Counted from the first letter of the stretch, positions 51,349 through 60,809 are shown. The stretch: 64,000 nucleotides of DNA from Shimia sp049116215 (GCF_049116215.1 NZ_JAGDZB010000001.1:248001-312000); one strand, 5' to 3'. The notes: generated by a model not told the origin, from the letters alone. Numbers and translations are program-made.

Positions 51349-51576
51349 CTAGTGCACGGTCACTGGCCAGAAGTTGTTTTGGCGGGCCAAGTCAAAGGCC
51401 AATCCGCGTTCTTTCACCAGCGCCAACCGCTCGCCATCGGTGGCGTGCACGGCAAACAAGGTTTCAGCACCGTCTGCCTCTTCCTGCATCTCTTCAGGAA
51501 GATCAGAGACCATAACCTCACGCACATAAACGGTGCGATCTTCAGCAACTTCGTTCTGTGTTTCATCATTGTGCAT
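51349..51576 (-). CDS. DUF1150 family protein
   Basis: A 75-residue protein. An acidic N-terminus (MHNDETQNEVAEDRTVYVRE) is followed by VMVSDLPEEMQEEADGAETL and FAVHATDGERLALVKERGLA, the DUF1150 pattern. Members are typically encoded directly after an Hsp20 gene in alphaproteobacteria, as here, four bases downstream. The function is unknown; the constant pairing suggests a partner or modulator of the small heat shock protein. The ATG at 51576 follows AAAGGATAGACTC. Confidence 0.85.
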   Translation of the reverse strand: MHNDETQNEVAEDRTVYVREVMVSDLPEEMQEEADGAETLFAVHATDGERLALVKERGLAFDLARQNNFWPVTVH

Positions 51577-51580
51577 GAGT

Positions 51581-51991
51581 CTATCCTTTGTTGATTTGAA
51601 TGGTTTGAACAACGGTCTCTGGCCGCGCGTGCGATAGGTCGATGTGCAACAGGCCGTTTTCCATCGAGGCTTCGCCAACTTCGACACCGTCGGCGAGCAC
51701 AAAGCTGCGCTGGAACTGCCGAGAGGCAATGCCCCGGTGCAAAAACACCCGTTCACTTGCATCCTCAGAGGATCGGCCACGAACAACCAATTGGCGGTCT
51801 TCCACGGTGATGCTCAGATCTTCCTCACGAAAACCTGCCACAGCCAGCGTGATGCGATAGGCATAATCAGCCGTCTGTTCGATATTAAACGGGGGATAGC
51901 CCTCAGCGGATTTGGCGGTCCGTTCGAGGAGGCGTTCGAGCTGTTCAAAGCCCAGCATGTGGGGATGTGACCCCAAAGAAAGTTTGGTCAT
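51581..51991 (-). CDS. Hsp20/IbpA-type small heat shock protein
   Basis: A 136-residue alpha-crystallin-domain holdase. The domain begins PPFNIEQTADYAYRITLAVA near residue 35 and includes AVAGFREEDLSITVEDRQLV and the FQRSFVLADGVEVGEASMEN strand with GLLHIDLS. The C-terminal IxI motif appears as IQINKG. The ATG at 51991 follows AAGGACGGGTCA; a longer frame to 52132 covers the leader. A sigma-32-type promoter lies 70 bases upstream, so heat induction is expected. Co-transcribed with the DUF1150 gene. Confidence 0.94.
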   Translation of the reverse strand: MTKLSLGSHPHMLGFEQLERLLERTAKSAEGYPPFNIEQTADYAYRITLAVAGFREEDLSITVEDRQLVVRGRSSEDASERVFLHRGIASRQFQRSFVLADGVEVGEASMENGLLHIDLSHARPETVVQTIQINKG

Positions 51992-52059
51992 TGACCCGTC
52001 CTTGTGCAAAGCGACAGACTGCGCCGAGATCCCTTTCTGGCAACCTCGCGCTCTATGAA

Positions 52060-52088
52060 TATGGGACAGCATGTCCTGTGCTGCAAGT
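52060..52088 (-). promoter_or_regulatory. Sigma-32 (RpoH)-type promoter of hsp20-DUF1150
   Basis: On the minus strand CTTGCAG is followed after 15 bases by CCCATAT, a close match to the RpoH consensus (CTTGAAA ... CCCATNT). Transcription would start near 52053 and give a leader of about 60 bases. Confidence 0.72.
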
Positions 52089-52198
52089 GTCGCGACGCGG
52101 AATGCTAAACAGGTAATCAAAAAATGGACCAATCGCCTTCTTTTCAGCGGGTCAGGAAAGCCCTATCTTAGGAGTCCGTTTAGGCTAAGGACCCAGAC

Positions 52199-52423
52199 AT
52201 GAATGCCACCACTGACCTTTCAATGAAAACCGACGACGTTTTGCGTGTCGAGCTGGAGGTCTTCAAGCAAGAGCACCGCGATCTGGACGAAGCGATCAAT
52301 GCTTTGGTGCATCGTGGCACGGGGGATCAGCTGACGATTCAGCGCCTAAAGAAGCAGAAGCTGCGCCTCAAAGACATCATTTCGCGGATTGAAGACCGGC
52401 TGACACCGGACATCATTGCCTAA
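52199..52423 (+). CDS. DUF465 (YdcH-type) small coiled-coil protein
   Basis: A 74-residue protein of the YdcH/DUF465 family. Heptads in LRVELEVFKQEHRDLDEAIN and IQRLKKQKLRLKDIISRIED define the family. The N-terminal eight residues may be extra; a second ATG at 52223 would give a shorter form. The function is unknown. The gene is divergent from hsp20 and converges with lolA. Confidence 0.83.
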   Translation: MNATTDLSMKTDDVLRVELEVFKQEHRDLDEAINALVHRGTGDQLTIQRLKKQKLRLKDIISRIEDRLTPDIIA

Positions 52424-52432
52424 GCAAGTGCC

Positions 52433-53038
52433 TTATCGGCGGCGTTTGCTGCGTTCTGTGTCGATATCAAACAAAGCACGTGGATAAGACATGCCTGTTT
52501 CGGTGTCGCCCAAACGAATGGTTGTGCGGCCACCATGTGCGTCCTGAATCACCCACTCATCAAGCGTGACCGGAGATGCCGAAAATTTCATCTGAATGCG
52601 CCCGATGTCCGGATTTTGGGGGTCTTGCGCGGTGACAATGGTATGTTTGCCATCAAATGTGTGCCCCACCACGGCATTGGCGGACTGTAAGTTCACTTTG
52701 CGCGCCAGAATGATCGACAATGGCGTGCGCTTCAAAGGGTAGGTCTCAGGTTCACCTTTGGCGCGGTTGTCAAAAATCGCCACAGCATTGTTGGACGCAA
52801 GCACCAGAGCTTTTTGGGGCGGATCATATTCAAACCGCATCTTTCCGGGGCGCTGAATAAACAGCGTACCGGTCTGCACCGAGCCATCATCCGAGATTTG
52901 CATAAAGTCGGACTTCGCGGTTTTCAGCGTGTTGAAATAGGCGCTGATCTGATTGAGCGACAGCTTTTCCGCCATAGCGGGAACTGCGGTGGCCAAAGAC
53001 ATAATGGCGGCGGTGGCAAAGATTTTGAGTTTGGTCAT
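52433..53038 (-). CDS. lolA: Outer membrane lipoprotein carrier protein
   Basis: A 201-residue LolA that ferries lipoproteins from the LolCDE complex to the outer membrane. A signal peptide ends at PAMA (residue 23). The mature part shows the LolA fold with FMQISDDGSVQTGTLFIQRP and GKMRFEYDPP, then ANNAVAIF-like SNNAVAIFDNRAKG. The sequence is more diverged than in E. coli, as usual in alphaproteobacteria. The ftsK stop lies 70 bases upstream, on the same strand. Confidence 0.93.
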   Translation of the reverse strand: MTKLKIFATAAIMSLATAVPAMAEKLSLNQISAYFNTLKTAKSDFMQISDDGSVQTGTLFIQRPGKMRFEYDPPQKALVLASNNAVAIFDNRAKGEPETYPLKRTPLSIILARKVNLQSANAVVGHTFDGKHTIVTAQDPQNPDIGRIQMKFSASPVTLDEWVIQDAHGGRTTIRLGDTETGMSYPRALFDIDTERSKRRR

Positions 53039-53110
53039 AGGTCCAATATAGGGGCGCTTTGCCCGCTTACCCTGATACGCGTTACAAAAAAATGTGATTG
53101 GGCCTGGGCA

Positions 53111-56029
53111 TCACTGCTCAGGCACCAGAATTTCGCGTTTGCCAACATGGTTGGCCGGGCTGACGAGCCCCTCGTCTTCCATTTGTTCCACAAGACGCGC
53201 AGCCTTGTTGTAGCCAATGGCCAGCTTGCGCTGGATGTAAGAGGTCGAGCACTTACGGTCCTGAATGACAATGGCCACAGCGGAGTCATAAAGCGCATCT
53301 TCGCCGTTGGTGTTGACACCTGTGTTCAGGCCTAGAACCGCGTCGATATTGTCCGCTTTGTCGTCAGCCGGGCCATCAATCACGCCGCCAATATAGCTTG
53401 GCGGGCCGAAGCTCTTGAGGTGGTTCACAATTTCCTCAACCTCTTCGTCGCTCACAAACGGGCCGTGGCAACGCGTGATCTTGGCGCCACCCGCCATGTA
53501 AAGCATGTCGCCCATGCCCAGGAGCTGCTCCGCACCCATTTCACCCAGGATCGTCCGGCTGTCGATTTTCGACGTCACCTGGAAAGAGATCCGGGTTGGG
53601 AAGTTGGCTTTGATCGTACCGGTGATCACATCCACGGACGGGCGCTGCGTGGCCATGATCAGATGGATACCCGAGGCACGCGCCATCTGCGCCAAACGCT
53701 GGATGCAGGCTTCGATTTCTTTACCTGCCACCATCATCAAGTCGGCCATCTCATCGACGATCACGACGATGTAAGGCATTTTCTCGGGCACAATCTCTTC
53801 GGTCTCAAACACCGGTTCACCCGTGTCGTCATCAAAGCCAGTTTGAACTGTGCGTGAGAAGGTTTCGCCTTTGGCCAGCGCATCCGCCACGCGGCTGTTG
53901 TAACCGTCAATATTGCGCACGCCCATTTTGGACATCTTGCGATAGCGCTCTTCCATTTCGCCAACGACCCACTTCAGCGCCACAACCGCCTTTTTCGGGT
54001 CGGTCACAACAGGGGAAAGCAGGTGTGGGATGCCGTCATAGACCGACAATTCCAGCATTTTGGGGTCGATCATGATCATGCGGCACTCATCCGGCGTCAG
54101 GCGGTAGAGCAGCGACAGGATCATGGTGTTGATCGCCACAGATTTACCGGAGCCGGTGGTCCCTGCAATCAACAAGTGCGGCATTTTAGACAGGTTGGCC
54201 ACCACAGGATCGCCGCCAATGTCTTTGCCCAGCGCCAGCGGCAGCTTCATGTTGCTGTCGCCAAAGTCGCGGGCCGCGAGGATTTCACGCAGCACCACCT
54301 TTTCGCGGTTTTCGTTTGGCAATTCGATGCCAATCACCGAGCGCCCCGGCACGGTAGACACACGCGCAGACAACGCCGACATGGAGCGGGCGATGTCATC
54401 AGCCAAACCAATCACGCGGCTGGCCTTAAGGCCCGGCGCGGGCTCAAGCTCGTACATGGTCACAACCGGACCTGGGCGGACGGAGACGATCTCACCTTTC
54501 ACGCCATAGTCATCCAGAACGGATTCCAGCATGCGGGCGTTTTCTTCCAACGCATCGTCAGAGAGGTGATGGCGCTGAATTTCCATTGGGCTTTCCAAGA
54601 GACCCAGCGGTGGAAGTTCATATTCGGACTGGCTTTCCTCAAACGCCAGCGAAGGCTGCGCCTCCTCTTTGGCCCGTGTGGAAGGTTGCACGGATTTGAT
54701 AACCCGCGGTTGCACTACTTTCTTAGGTTCCGCTGTGGGAATGGGCGCCATGCGTGGCTGCGGAGGTAACGGCTCAGCAATTGGAGCCGCCTCATATTGT
54801 GTGGCTTCATCTGCCGGCGCAGGGTCCATCACCTGTGGTGCAGACATGTGAGCCGCAACAGCTGCCGTGACAGGTGCAGAGAGCGGTGGCTCAGCACGGG
54901 TCGGTGTTGGTGTGGCTGTCAAAGGCGGCTCCGCCTGCAACGCCACGTGATGCTCTGGGGTGTCATCCTCCAACACCAAAGGATCGGGACCACGGCCGCG
55001 TCCCTTGGTCAGCGGCTTGTCACGATGCAATTCAGGAGGCGCAACTGGAGCACCTGCACGGGCCCGGGTACGCATCACATCCGCGATCTTGGCGCTGATA
55101 CGCTCTTCCTCAGGCTTCACATCCCAATCATCAGAGAAGACATTTTCAACCAGTTCCGGCTCCGGCATGGGGTCCGGCGCAGGCCCTGCGCGCTTGATCA
55201 GCGCTGGCATGCGCAAACGTGGCTTTGGACGCTCTTCTTCCACTGGCACATACGGCTCGGCCACATCCTCGACCACTGTTTCTTCCCACGCGGCCTGTTC
55301 CGCCTCATAGTGCGCTTGAGCCTCTTCGCGACGCTCGACGCGACGGGCTTGCGCGGTTTTGGCCGCCTGGACCGCGCCAGAGGCGCTGCGGCCCAACAGG
55401 CGCATGATGCCGTCATATGTCAGCACCAGCCCAATCATGAAGCGACGGGCAATGTTACCCAGTTCGATACGGGTGAAGCCAAGTACAAACGCGCTGGAGA
55501 GCACAAACACGACGCCAGCCAGCATGGACATCAATTTCACACCAGATTGCGCGCCAATTGGCAGGATGGTCAGCAGCGCGCCCATAACCGTGTCGCCAAA
55601 CAAGCCACCAAGGCCAAAGGCATGGATCCACTCGGCACCGGGGGCCAGTGTGGAGGCGTAGATTGCCGCCAAGGCCAACATAATGGGCGCGAAGATAATG
55701 CGGCTCTGCGCCCGTTCCTCGCCAAAGTGGAAAGCAAATCGCACGCCCCAAACACCAAGAATCAGCGGCAGGCCAAAGCTGCCCCAGCCGACGATGATAA
55801 ACAGTGGTGCCGCGATAGACGCGCCCAAACGTCCCAGCAGGTTTTCCACCGGGGCGTCGGTCACAGAGATCCAGCTTGGATCTGTTGGCGAATAGGAGAG
55901 AATTGTAGCCGCCAACAAAACCGCCACTACAATCAATGCAATGCCGATCAGCTCTTTGCCGCGTTTTTCCACAGCGGCCTGGGTTGCACTATCCAACAAG
56001 GGTCCGCGTCCGCGCGCTTGATATGCCAT
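53111..56029 (-). CDS. ftsK: DNA translocase FtsK
   Basis: A 972-residue septal DNA pump. Four or five N-terminal membrane helices (about residues 25-215) anchor it at the division site. A proline- and charge-rich linker runs to about residue 475. The RecA-like motor follows, with Walker A IAGTTGSGKSVAINTMILSL near residue 625 and Walker B VVIVDEMADLMM near 760. The gamma winged helix at the end (SYIQRKLAIGYNKAARLVEQ) reads KOPS sites. It supports XerCD resolution of chromosome dimers. The aminotransferase gene lies 18 bases upstream on the same strand. Confidence 0.97.
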   Translation of the reverse strand: MAYQARGRGPLLDSATQAAVEKRGKELIGIALIVVAVLLAATILSYSPTDPSWISVTDAPVENLLGRLGASIAAPLFIIVGWGSFGLPLILGVWGVRFAFHFGEERAQSRIIFAPIMLALAAIYASTLAPGAEWIHAFGLGGLFGDTVMGALLTILPIGAQSGVKLMSMLAGVVFVLSSAFVLGFTRIELGNIARRFMIGLVLTYDGIMRLLGRSASGAVQAAKTAQARRVERREEAQAHYEAEQAAWEETVVEDVAEPYVPVEEERPKPRLRMPALIKRAGPAPDPMPEPELVENVFSDDWDVKPEEERISAKIADVMRTRARAGAPVAPPELHRDKPLTKGRGRGPDPLVLEDDTPEHHVALQAEPPLTATPTPTRAEPPLSAPVTAAVAAHMSAPQVMDPAPADEATQYEAAPIAEPLPPQPRMAPIPTAEPKKVVQPRVIKSVQPSTRAKEEAQPSLAFEESQSEYELPPLGLLESPMEIQRHHLSDDALEENARMLESVLDDYGVKGEIVSVRPGPVVTMYELEPAPGLKASRVIGLADDIARSMSALSARVSTVPGRSVIGIELPNENREKVVLREILAARDFGDSNMKLPLALGKDIGGDPVVANLSKMPHLLIAGTTGSGKSVAINTMILSLLYRLTPDECRMIMIDPKMLELSVYDGIPHLLSPVVTDPKKAVVALKWVVGEMEERYRKMSKMGVRNIDGYNSRVADALAKGETFSRTVQTGFDDDTGEPVFETEEIVPEKMPYIVVIVDEMADLMMVAGKEIEACIQRLAQMARASGIHLIMATQRPSVDVITGTIKANFPTRISFQVTSKIDSRTILGEMGAEQLLGMGDMLYMAGGAKITRCHGPFVSDEEVEEIVNHLKSFGPPSYIGGVIDGPADDKADNIDAVLGLNTGVNTNGEDALYDSAVAIVIQDRKCSTSYIQRKLAIGYNKAARLVEQMEDEGLVSPANHVGKREILVPEQ

Positions 56030-56047
56030 GATCCACCTCGTCTCTTC

Positions 56048-57229
56048 TTATCCGTAGAGGCAGTTGCGCAGCTTGGTCAGCGCGTCTGCCACTTCGTTTT
56101 GGGGCGCTATAAGAGCAACCCTGATATATGTCTTACCGGGGTTCACCCCGTTTACATCGCGGCTCAGATAGGCCCCGGGCAGCACTCGAATGCCTGTCTC
56201 TGTCCACGCCTCGATCGCGGCCGCCTCACCGTCTTCCACAGGCATCCAGAGAAAGAAGCCTGCTTCGGGGCTTTTGTAGCCCGGCACACCAGCGAAAATT
56301 TTATCCGCCAGATCAAATTTTTCCGCATAAAGGCGACGGTTTTCAATTACGTGGTCTTCGTCATTCCAGACCTTCTCAGCCGCCTTTTGCAGAGGCAACG
56401 GCAGCGGAGCGCCGGAATAGGCACGCAGTTGTTTGATGCGGCGCAGGCTTTCTGGGCCACCGGCGACAAATCCGGAGCGCAGGCCAGGCAGATTGCTGCG
56501 TTTGCTCAGCGAATGAAAAATCAACACGCGCTCTGGATCAGCGCCAACCTCTTTGGCGACTTCGAGCGCACCGGGAGGCGGCGTATCGCGGTAGATCTCG
56601 GAATAGCACTCATCCGCGAAAATCTGGAAGTCGTGCTTCTCAGCCAAGTCGATCAGCACTTTCCAATAGTCACGATCCGCCACAGCGCCCTGCGGGTTGG
56701 CCGGAGAACACACATAAGCAATCGCAACCCGATCGAGGTCTGCTTCAGACAGCGAAGCAATATCCGGCAAATGGCCACTGGCCTCGGTGGCGGGCACAAA
56801 GCGCGCCTCCGCACCAACCGATTGCGCGGCCACGGCATAGACCTGGTAGAACGGGTTTGGCGTCAGGATCAGCGGCTGTTGGCCGTTTTTTTGCTCCGGG
56901 CACAGCGCCATAGCGGCGTTGTACAGCCCTTCGCGGGTGCCGTTGAGCGCCATGACCTGGGTCGCGGCATCCACTTTCACGCCATAGCGGCGGTCAATCC
57001 AGCCTGCTATGGCGGATTGCAATTCAGGTGTGCCATCGTTGGGGGGATAACGGTTGAAGCCTTCCGCGTGGGCCACAATTTCATCCGTCACCCACGCTGG
57101 GAACGCATGTTTGGGCTCGCCAATGGTCATATGCACCACTGGGCCGCCGGGCTCCAAATGGTCAAGCAGCGCCCGCAGACGCGGAAACGCATAAGCCGGT
57201 AGGTTCGAAAACCGCTCGGGGAAAGTCAT
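56048..57229 (-). CDS. Class I/II PLP-dependent aminotransferase (DapC-like)
   Basis: A 393-residue fold-type I aminotransferase. PLP lysine lies in FHSLSKRSNLPGLRSGFVAG near residue 240; the substrate arginine is in the C-terminal region (YIRVALIAP). The N-terminal MTFPERFSNLPAYAFPRLRA and the placement beside ftsK and smpB resemble proteins annotated as succinyldiaminopimelate transaminase in related genomes, but the substrate cannot be shown from sequence. It shares a direction with ftsK and is divergent from smpB. Confidence 0.9.
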   Translation of the reverse strand: MTFPERFSNLPAYAFPRLRALLDHLEPGGPVVHMTIGEPKHAFPAWVTDEIVAHAEGFNRYPPNDGTPELQSAIAGWIDRRYGVKVDAATQVMALNGTREGLYNAAMALCPEQKNGQQPLILTPNPFYQVYAVAAQSVGAEARFVPATEASGHLPDIASLSEADLDRVAIAYVCSPANPQGAVADRDYWKVLIDLAEKHDFQIFADECYSEIYRDTPPPGALEVAKEVGADPERVLIFHSLSKRSNLPGLRSGFVAGGPESLRRIKQLRAYSGAPLPLPLQKAAEKVWNDEDHVIENRRLYAEKFDLADKIFAGVPGYKSPEAGFFLWMPVEDGEAAAIEAWTETGIRVLPGAYLSRDVNGVNPGKTYIRVALIAPQNEVADALTKLRNCLYG

Positions 57230-57402
57230 ATTCGTACTGCCTCAATATCGGGATCATTGCGTCCCGTTTTTTTCCAAGTTACCCAAAGGTCTTTGGTGCG
57301 TCCACTAAAATGCCGCCCAATTTTGGGCTTGTGTCCTCTGCGCCACCCTCCCGTTTCGCAGCCATGGACACTGTCGCGCGGGCAGGCTATTCCACGTTCA
57401 TT

Positions 57403-57882
57403 ATGGCCAAGAAGCAAAAGAACTCTGACCCGAATTACAAAGTGATCGCCGAAAACCGGCGGGCACGGTTTGACTATGCCATCGAAGACGACATCGAGGT
57501 GGGCATTGTTTTGTCCGGGTCTGAGGTCAAAGCTCTGCGAGAGAAATCCGGCAACATCGCGGAAAGCTATGCAGCGGTTGAGGACGGCGAACTGTGGTTG
57601 GTGAACTCCTACATCGCGCCGTATGAACGGGCGATGTTCCCACATATGGAACGCCGCAAACGCAAACTTCTGGTCAGCAAAAAACAACTGTCCAACTTGT
57701 GGAATGCCACCCAGCGCAAGGGCATGACAATTGTCCCGATTGTGATGTACTTCAATCACAAGGGTTTTGTGAAAATGAAGGTTGGCATCGGCAAAGGTAA
57801 GAAAAATCACGACAAACGTGCCACCGACGCCAAGCGTGACTGGGGCCGCCAGAAGCAACGGCTTCTGCGACACGGCGACTAA
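57403..57882 (+). CDS. smpB: SsrA-binding protein SmpB
   Basis: A 159-residue SmpB that carries tmRNA to stalled ribosomes. It starts MAKKQKNSDPNYKVIAENRR at 57403; an in-frame ATG at 57364 would add 13 residues. Family motifs are FDYAIEDDIEVGIVLSGSEV, GELWLVNSYIAPY, the central KRKLLVSKKQL, and the basic C-terminal tail KKNHDKRATDAKRDWGRQKQ that mimics a codon-anticodon helix. The stop overlaps the tail of the converging hypothetical gene by four bases. Confidence 0.97.
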   Translation: MAKKQKNSDPNYKVIAENRRARFDYAIEDDIEVGIVLSGSEVKALREKSGNIAESYAAVEDGELWLVNSYIAPYERAMFPHMERRKRKLLVSKKQLSNLWNATQRKGMTIVPIVMYFNHKGFVKMKVGIGKGKKNHDKRATDAKRDWGRQKQRLLRHGD

Positions 57883-58592
57883 GACTCTGTGTAGGCTTGC
57901 AGCCACATCTGATCAATCTGCGTGATTTTTTCTGGGTCGATCTGATCCAATATTTCCCAATATCGACCGCTTGGCGCGTCATACCCCAGTGCGGCCTCGG
58001 CACTTTGAATTCTATTGACTGCAAACACGGGCCGCACCACCGGTGCAGACAGATCACGCAGCTGAGACGCATGAAACCGCTCGTAAGGCAGCACACTTTC
58101 CAAGCGGGAAAGGTTGACGCAGGTGCAGCCCTGCGCGGCCGCGATCAGCCCCAATCGCGCGGCCTTGGCCTCCAAACTCTGCAGCGACACATCTTCGCGC
58201 AGGGGATCCGCCACGCCAGTGCCATAGAAATGTGTGTGGCCCACCGTGGGGTAGACCATGTCACATCCAATAAAGGCCAGCACTTTGGGCTTAAACGCCG
58301 CCAATGCCCAATAGGCCGCAGTAAACGCCATGGTCCCACCGGCAAAAAGCACGCCGCCAAAAGTGTTGTTTTGCGGAACATAGTCTTGGTAGGTCACTTC
58401 GATCTGCGCAGAAGCCTGAGAGGGCGGATGGCGTTCTTCGGGGAAATCTTCTGGATGAATGAAGTGGCTCCAGTCGTCGCGCACTCGCCACGCGTTGTTG
58501 AGCACCACCAAATGGTCAAACATGTCGCGAGACCAGCTTTGCGCCTCGGTTGCGTTGGGACCGCTGCCCAAAATCACCACCACATCTTGCAT
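57879..58592 (-). CDS. Hypothetical protein with a nucleotide-sugar-like N-terminal loop
   Basis: A 237-residue protein that I do not recognise with certainty. It starts VVVILGSGPNATEAQSWSRD, a glycine-rich loop after a strand, then DHLVVLNNAWRVRDDWSHFI and later FIGCDMVYPTVGHTHFYGTG. The opening resembles loops in GT42-type sialyltransferases and in MptE-like domains, so a glycosyltransferase or nucleotide-binding fold is possible; this is inference only. No signal peptide or membrane helix is present. It is convergent with smpB and divergent from sseA. Confidence 0.7.
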   Translation of the reverse strand: MQDVVVILGSGPNATEAQSWSRDMFDHLVVLNNAWRVRDDWSHFIHPEDFPEERHPPSQASAQIEVTYQDYVPQNNTFGGVLFAGGTMAFTAAYWALAAFKPKVLAFIGCDMVYPTVGHTHFYGTGVADPLREDVSLQSLEAKAARLGLIAAAQGCTCVNLSRLESVLPYERFHASQLRDLSAPVVRPVFAVNRIQSAEAALGYDAPSGRYWEILDQIDPEKITQIDQMWLQAYTES

Positions 58593-58757
58593 TGAGATTT
58601 CCCTCTTCGCTTCCCCTCAGTACGAACAATACAGCCAGCCAGTTCAAGAAAATTGCGCAGGGGGCCTCATTACTTTGTCGTGTGTTGCGAGGCCGCTCTT
58701 GCCTATAGAGCACGCCAGTTGTAGGCAATGACACAGACGTGACAGAAGAGGGATAAC

Positions 58758-59609
58758 ATGTCTGACGATCCCAAAACGCTTGTTTCGACGGAGTGGCTGG
58801 CCGCTCATCTCAAAGACCCGGATTTGCGCATTTTGGATGCTTCCTGGTTTTTGCCGGACATGGGGCGCAACGGCCGCGAAGAATTTGCCGAAGTGCATAT
58901 TCCCGGCGCGCGTTTCTTTGACATCGACGATGTTTCCGATGGCCGCAGCGACCTGCCACATATGGTGCCTCCGGTTGAAAAATTCATGTCCCGACTGCGC
59001 GCCATGGGCGTGGGCGACGGGCATCAGATTGTGGTCTACGACGGCTCGGGAATTTTTTCCGCTGCCCGCGTGTGGTGGCTGTTCAAGCTGATGGGGCAAA
59101 AAGACGTGGCCGTGCTGGACGGTGGCCTGCCGAAGTGGATAGCCGAAGGACGCCCGACGGATGACCTTCCGCCTGTGATCCGTGACCGCCACATGACCGT
59201 GCGCCGCCAAAACCACATGGTGCGGGACGTGACTCAGGTCTCTCACGCCGCCAAACTGGCCGATCACGAAATCATCGACGCCCGTGGGCCATCACGTTTT
59301 GCAGGCTCTGAGCCGGAGCCGCGCGCCGGTCTGCGCGCCGGTCACATTCCGGGCAGCAAAAACGTGCACTACGCAACACTCATGCAGGACGGAGTGATGA
59401 AGTCCCCTGAGGAGCTGCGCGCAGTGTTTGAAGCCGCCAATATTGATTTGTCCAAACCCGCCATCACCAGCTGTGGATCCGGTGTCACCGCCGCGATCCT
59501 GTGCCTTGCGATGGAGCGGTTCGGCAAGACCGACCATTCCCTATATGATGGATCATGGGCCGAATGGGGGGCTTTCCCCACCCTGCCCGTAGCAACCGGA
59601 GAAGCGTGA
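58758..59609 (+). CDS. sseA: 3-mercaptopyruvate sulfurtransferase
   Basis: A 283-residue protein of two rhodanese domains. The N-terminal inactive domain (VSTEWLAAHLKDPDLRILDA to about residue 135) is followed by the active domain, whose cysteine lies in SCGSGVTAAILCLA. CGSGVTA is the loop that marks mercaptopyruvate sulfurtransferases as opposed to thiosulfate sulfurtransferases. Cytosolic; it moves sulfane sulfur to cyanide or thiols. Its stop overlaps the start of the aromatic aminotransferase gene (TGATG), so the two are translationally coupled. Confidence 0.93.
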   Translation: MSDDPKTLVSTEWLAAHLKDPDLRILDASWFLPDMGRNGREEFAEVHIPGARFFDIDDVSDGRSDLPHMVPPVEKFMSRLRAMGVGDGHQIVVYDGSGIFSAARVWWLFKLMGQKDVAVLDGGLPKWIAEGRPTDDLPPVIRDRHMTVRRQNHMVRDVTQVSHAAKLADHEIIDARGPSRFAGSEPEPRAGLRAGHIPGSKNVHYATLMQDGVMKSPEELRAVFEAANIDLSKPAITSCGSGVTAAILCLAMERFGKTDHSLYDGSWAEWGAFPTLPVATGEA

Positions 59610-60793
59610 TGCTCACCAACCTTAAAGAGCAGCCCAAAGACAAAATTCTCGGCCTGATGGCCATGTACCGCGACGACCCACGTCCCACCAAGGTAGACCT
59701 GGGCGTAGGTGTGTACAAAAACGCCGACGGGGTGACCCCGGTGATGCGTGCCGTTAAGGCTGCTGAGCGTAAGATCGTCGAAGAACAGACGTCCAAGGCC
59801 TACACCGGTCTGGCGGGTGATCCAGCCTATGCCGATGCAATGATCGACATGCTGCTGGCGGGGGCAGTTGAGCGCGATCGTTTGGCCGCTGTGGCGACCC
59901 CTGGTGGCACCGGCGCAATCCGTCAGGCGTTTGAATTGATCAAAATGGCCAACCCCAAAGCACGTGTGTTTGTGTCTGATCCGACTTGGCCAAACCACAT
60001 CAGCATTCTGGGCTACCTGGGCATCGAGATGGTGAAGTATCGCTATTTTGACGACGAGACCCGTGCCGTAAACTTTGACGGCATGATGGAAGATCTGGCT
60101 GATGTGACCAGCGAAGACGTTGTGTTGTTGCACGGCTGCTGCCACAACCCAACCGGTGCCAACCTGACTCTGCCGCAGTGGCAGAACGTGATCGATCTGA
60201 TCAATGACAAAGGCTGTACGCCGATGATCGACATTGCCTACCAGGGCTTTGGCGATGGTCTGGAAGAAGACGCGGAGGCCACGCGTTTGGTGGCGAAGTC
60301 TGTGCCTGAACTGTTGATTGCGGCGTCTTGCTCCAAGAACTTCGGCATCTACCGTGAGCGTACCGGTCTGCTGATCGCAATGAGCGAAAAGGCAGAGAAC
60401 ACAGCTGTGACGCAGGGCAACCTGAACCACCTGAACCGTCAGAACTTCTCCTTCCCGCCAGATCACGGTGCGCGGGTCGTGACCACGATCCTCACCGATC
60501 CAGAGCTGAAAGCGGACTGGATGGCAGAGCTGGAAGAGACCCGTCTGGGCATGTTGGCGTTGCGTGAGCAGTTGGCGGCAGAACTCAAACGTCTGAGTAA
60601 CTCAGACCGGTTTGGCTTCCTGGCGCAGCACCGGGGCATGTTCTCACGCCTTGGCACCACGCCGGACCTGGTGGAGAAAATTCGTGTCGACAACGCGATT
60701 TACATGGTGGGCGACAGCCGCATGAACATCGCTGGCCTAAACGCCCAGACCGTACCGGTTCTGGCCAAAGCCATCGTCGACGCGGGCGTTTAA
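59609..60793 (+). CDS. tyrB: Aromatic amino acid aminotransferase (TyrB/AspC family)
   Basis: A 394-residue enzyme of the aspartate/aromatic aminotransferase family. The PLP lysine is in AASCSKNFGIYRERTGLL near residue 250, and VKLDLGVGVYKNADG-like VDLGVGVYKNADGVTP near the N-terminus and HGCCHNPTGANLT are family marks. The C-terminal arginine for carboxylate binding is in MFSRLGTTPD. It transfers amino groups between aspartate or aromatic amino acids and 2-oxoglutarate. Substrate preference cannot be settled. It overlaps sseA by one base and is followed by a terminator. Confidence 0.9.
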   Translation: MLTNLKEQPKDKILGLMAMYRDDPRPTKVDLGVGVYKNADGVTPVMRAVKAAERKIVEEQTSKAYTGLAGDPAYADAMIDMLLAGAVERDRLAAVATPGGTGAIRQAFELIKMANPKARVFVSDPTWPNHISILGYLGIEMVKYRYFDDETRAVNFDGMMEDLADVTSEDVVLLHGCCHNPTGANLTLPQWQNVIDLINDKGCTPMIDIAYQGFGDGLEEDAEATRLVAKSVPELLIAASCSKNFGIYRERTGLLIAMSEKAENTAVTQGNLNHLNRQNFSFPPDHGARVVTTILTDPELKADWMAELEETRLGMLALREQLAAELKRLSNSDRFGFLAQHRGMFSRLGTTPDLVEKIRVDNAIYMVGDSRMNIAGLNAQTVPVLAKAIVDAGV

Positions 60794-60809
60794 GCACAAC
60801 ACTTTTGAT

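Noticed and set aside
51991..52132. Longer N-terminus of Hsp20
   Set aside because: It covers the sigma-32 promoter and leader; family length and a good ribosome site support the start at 51991.
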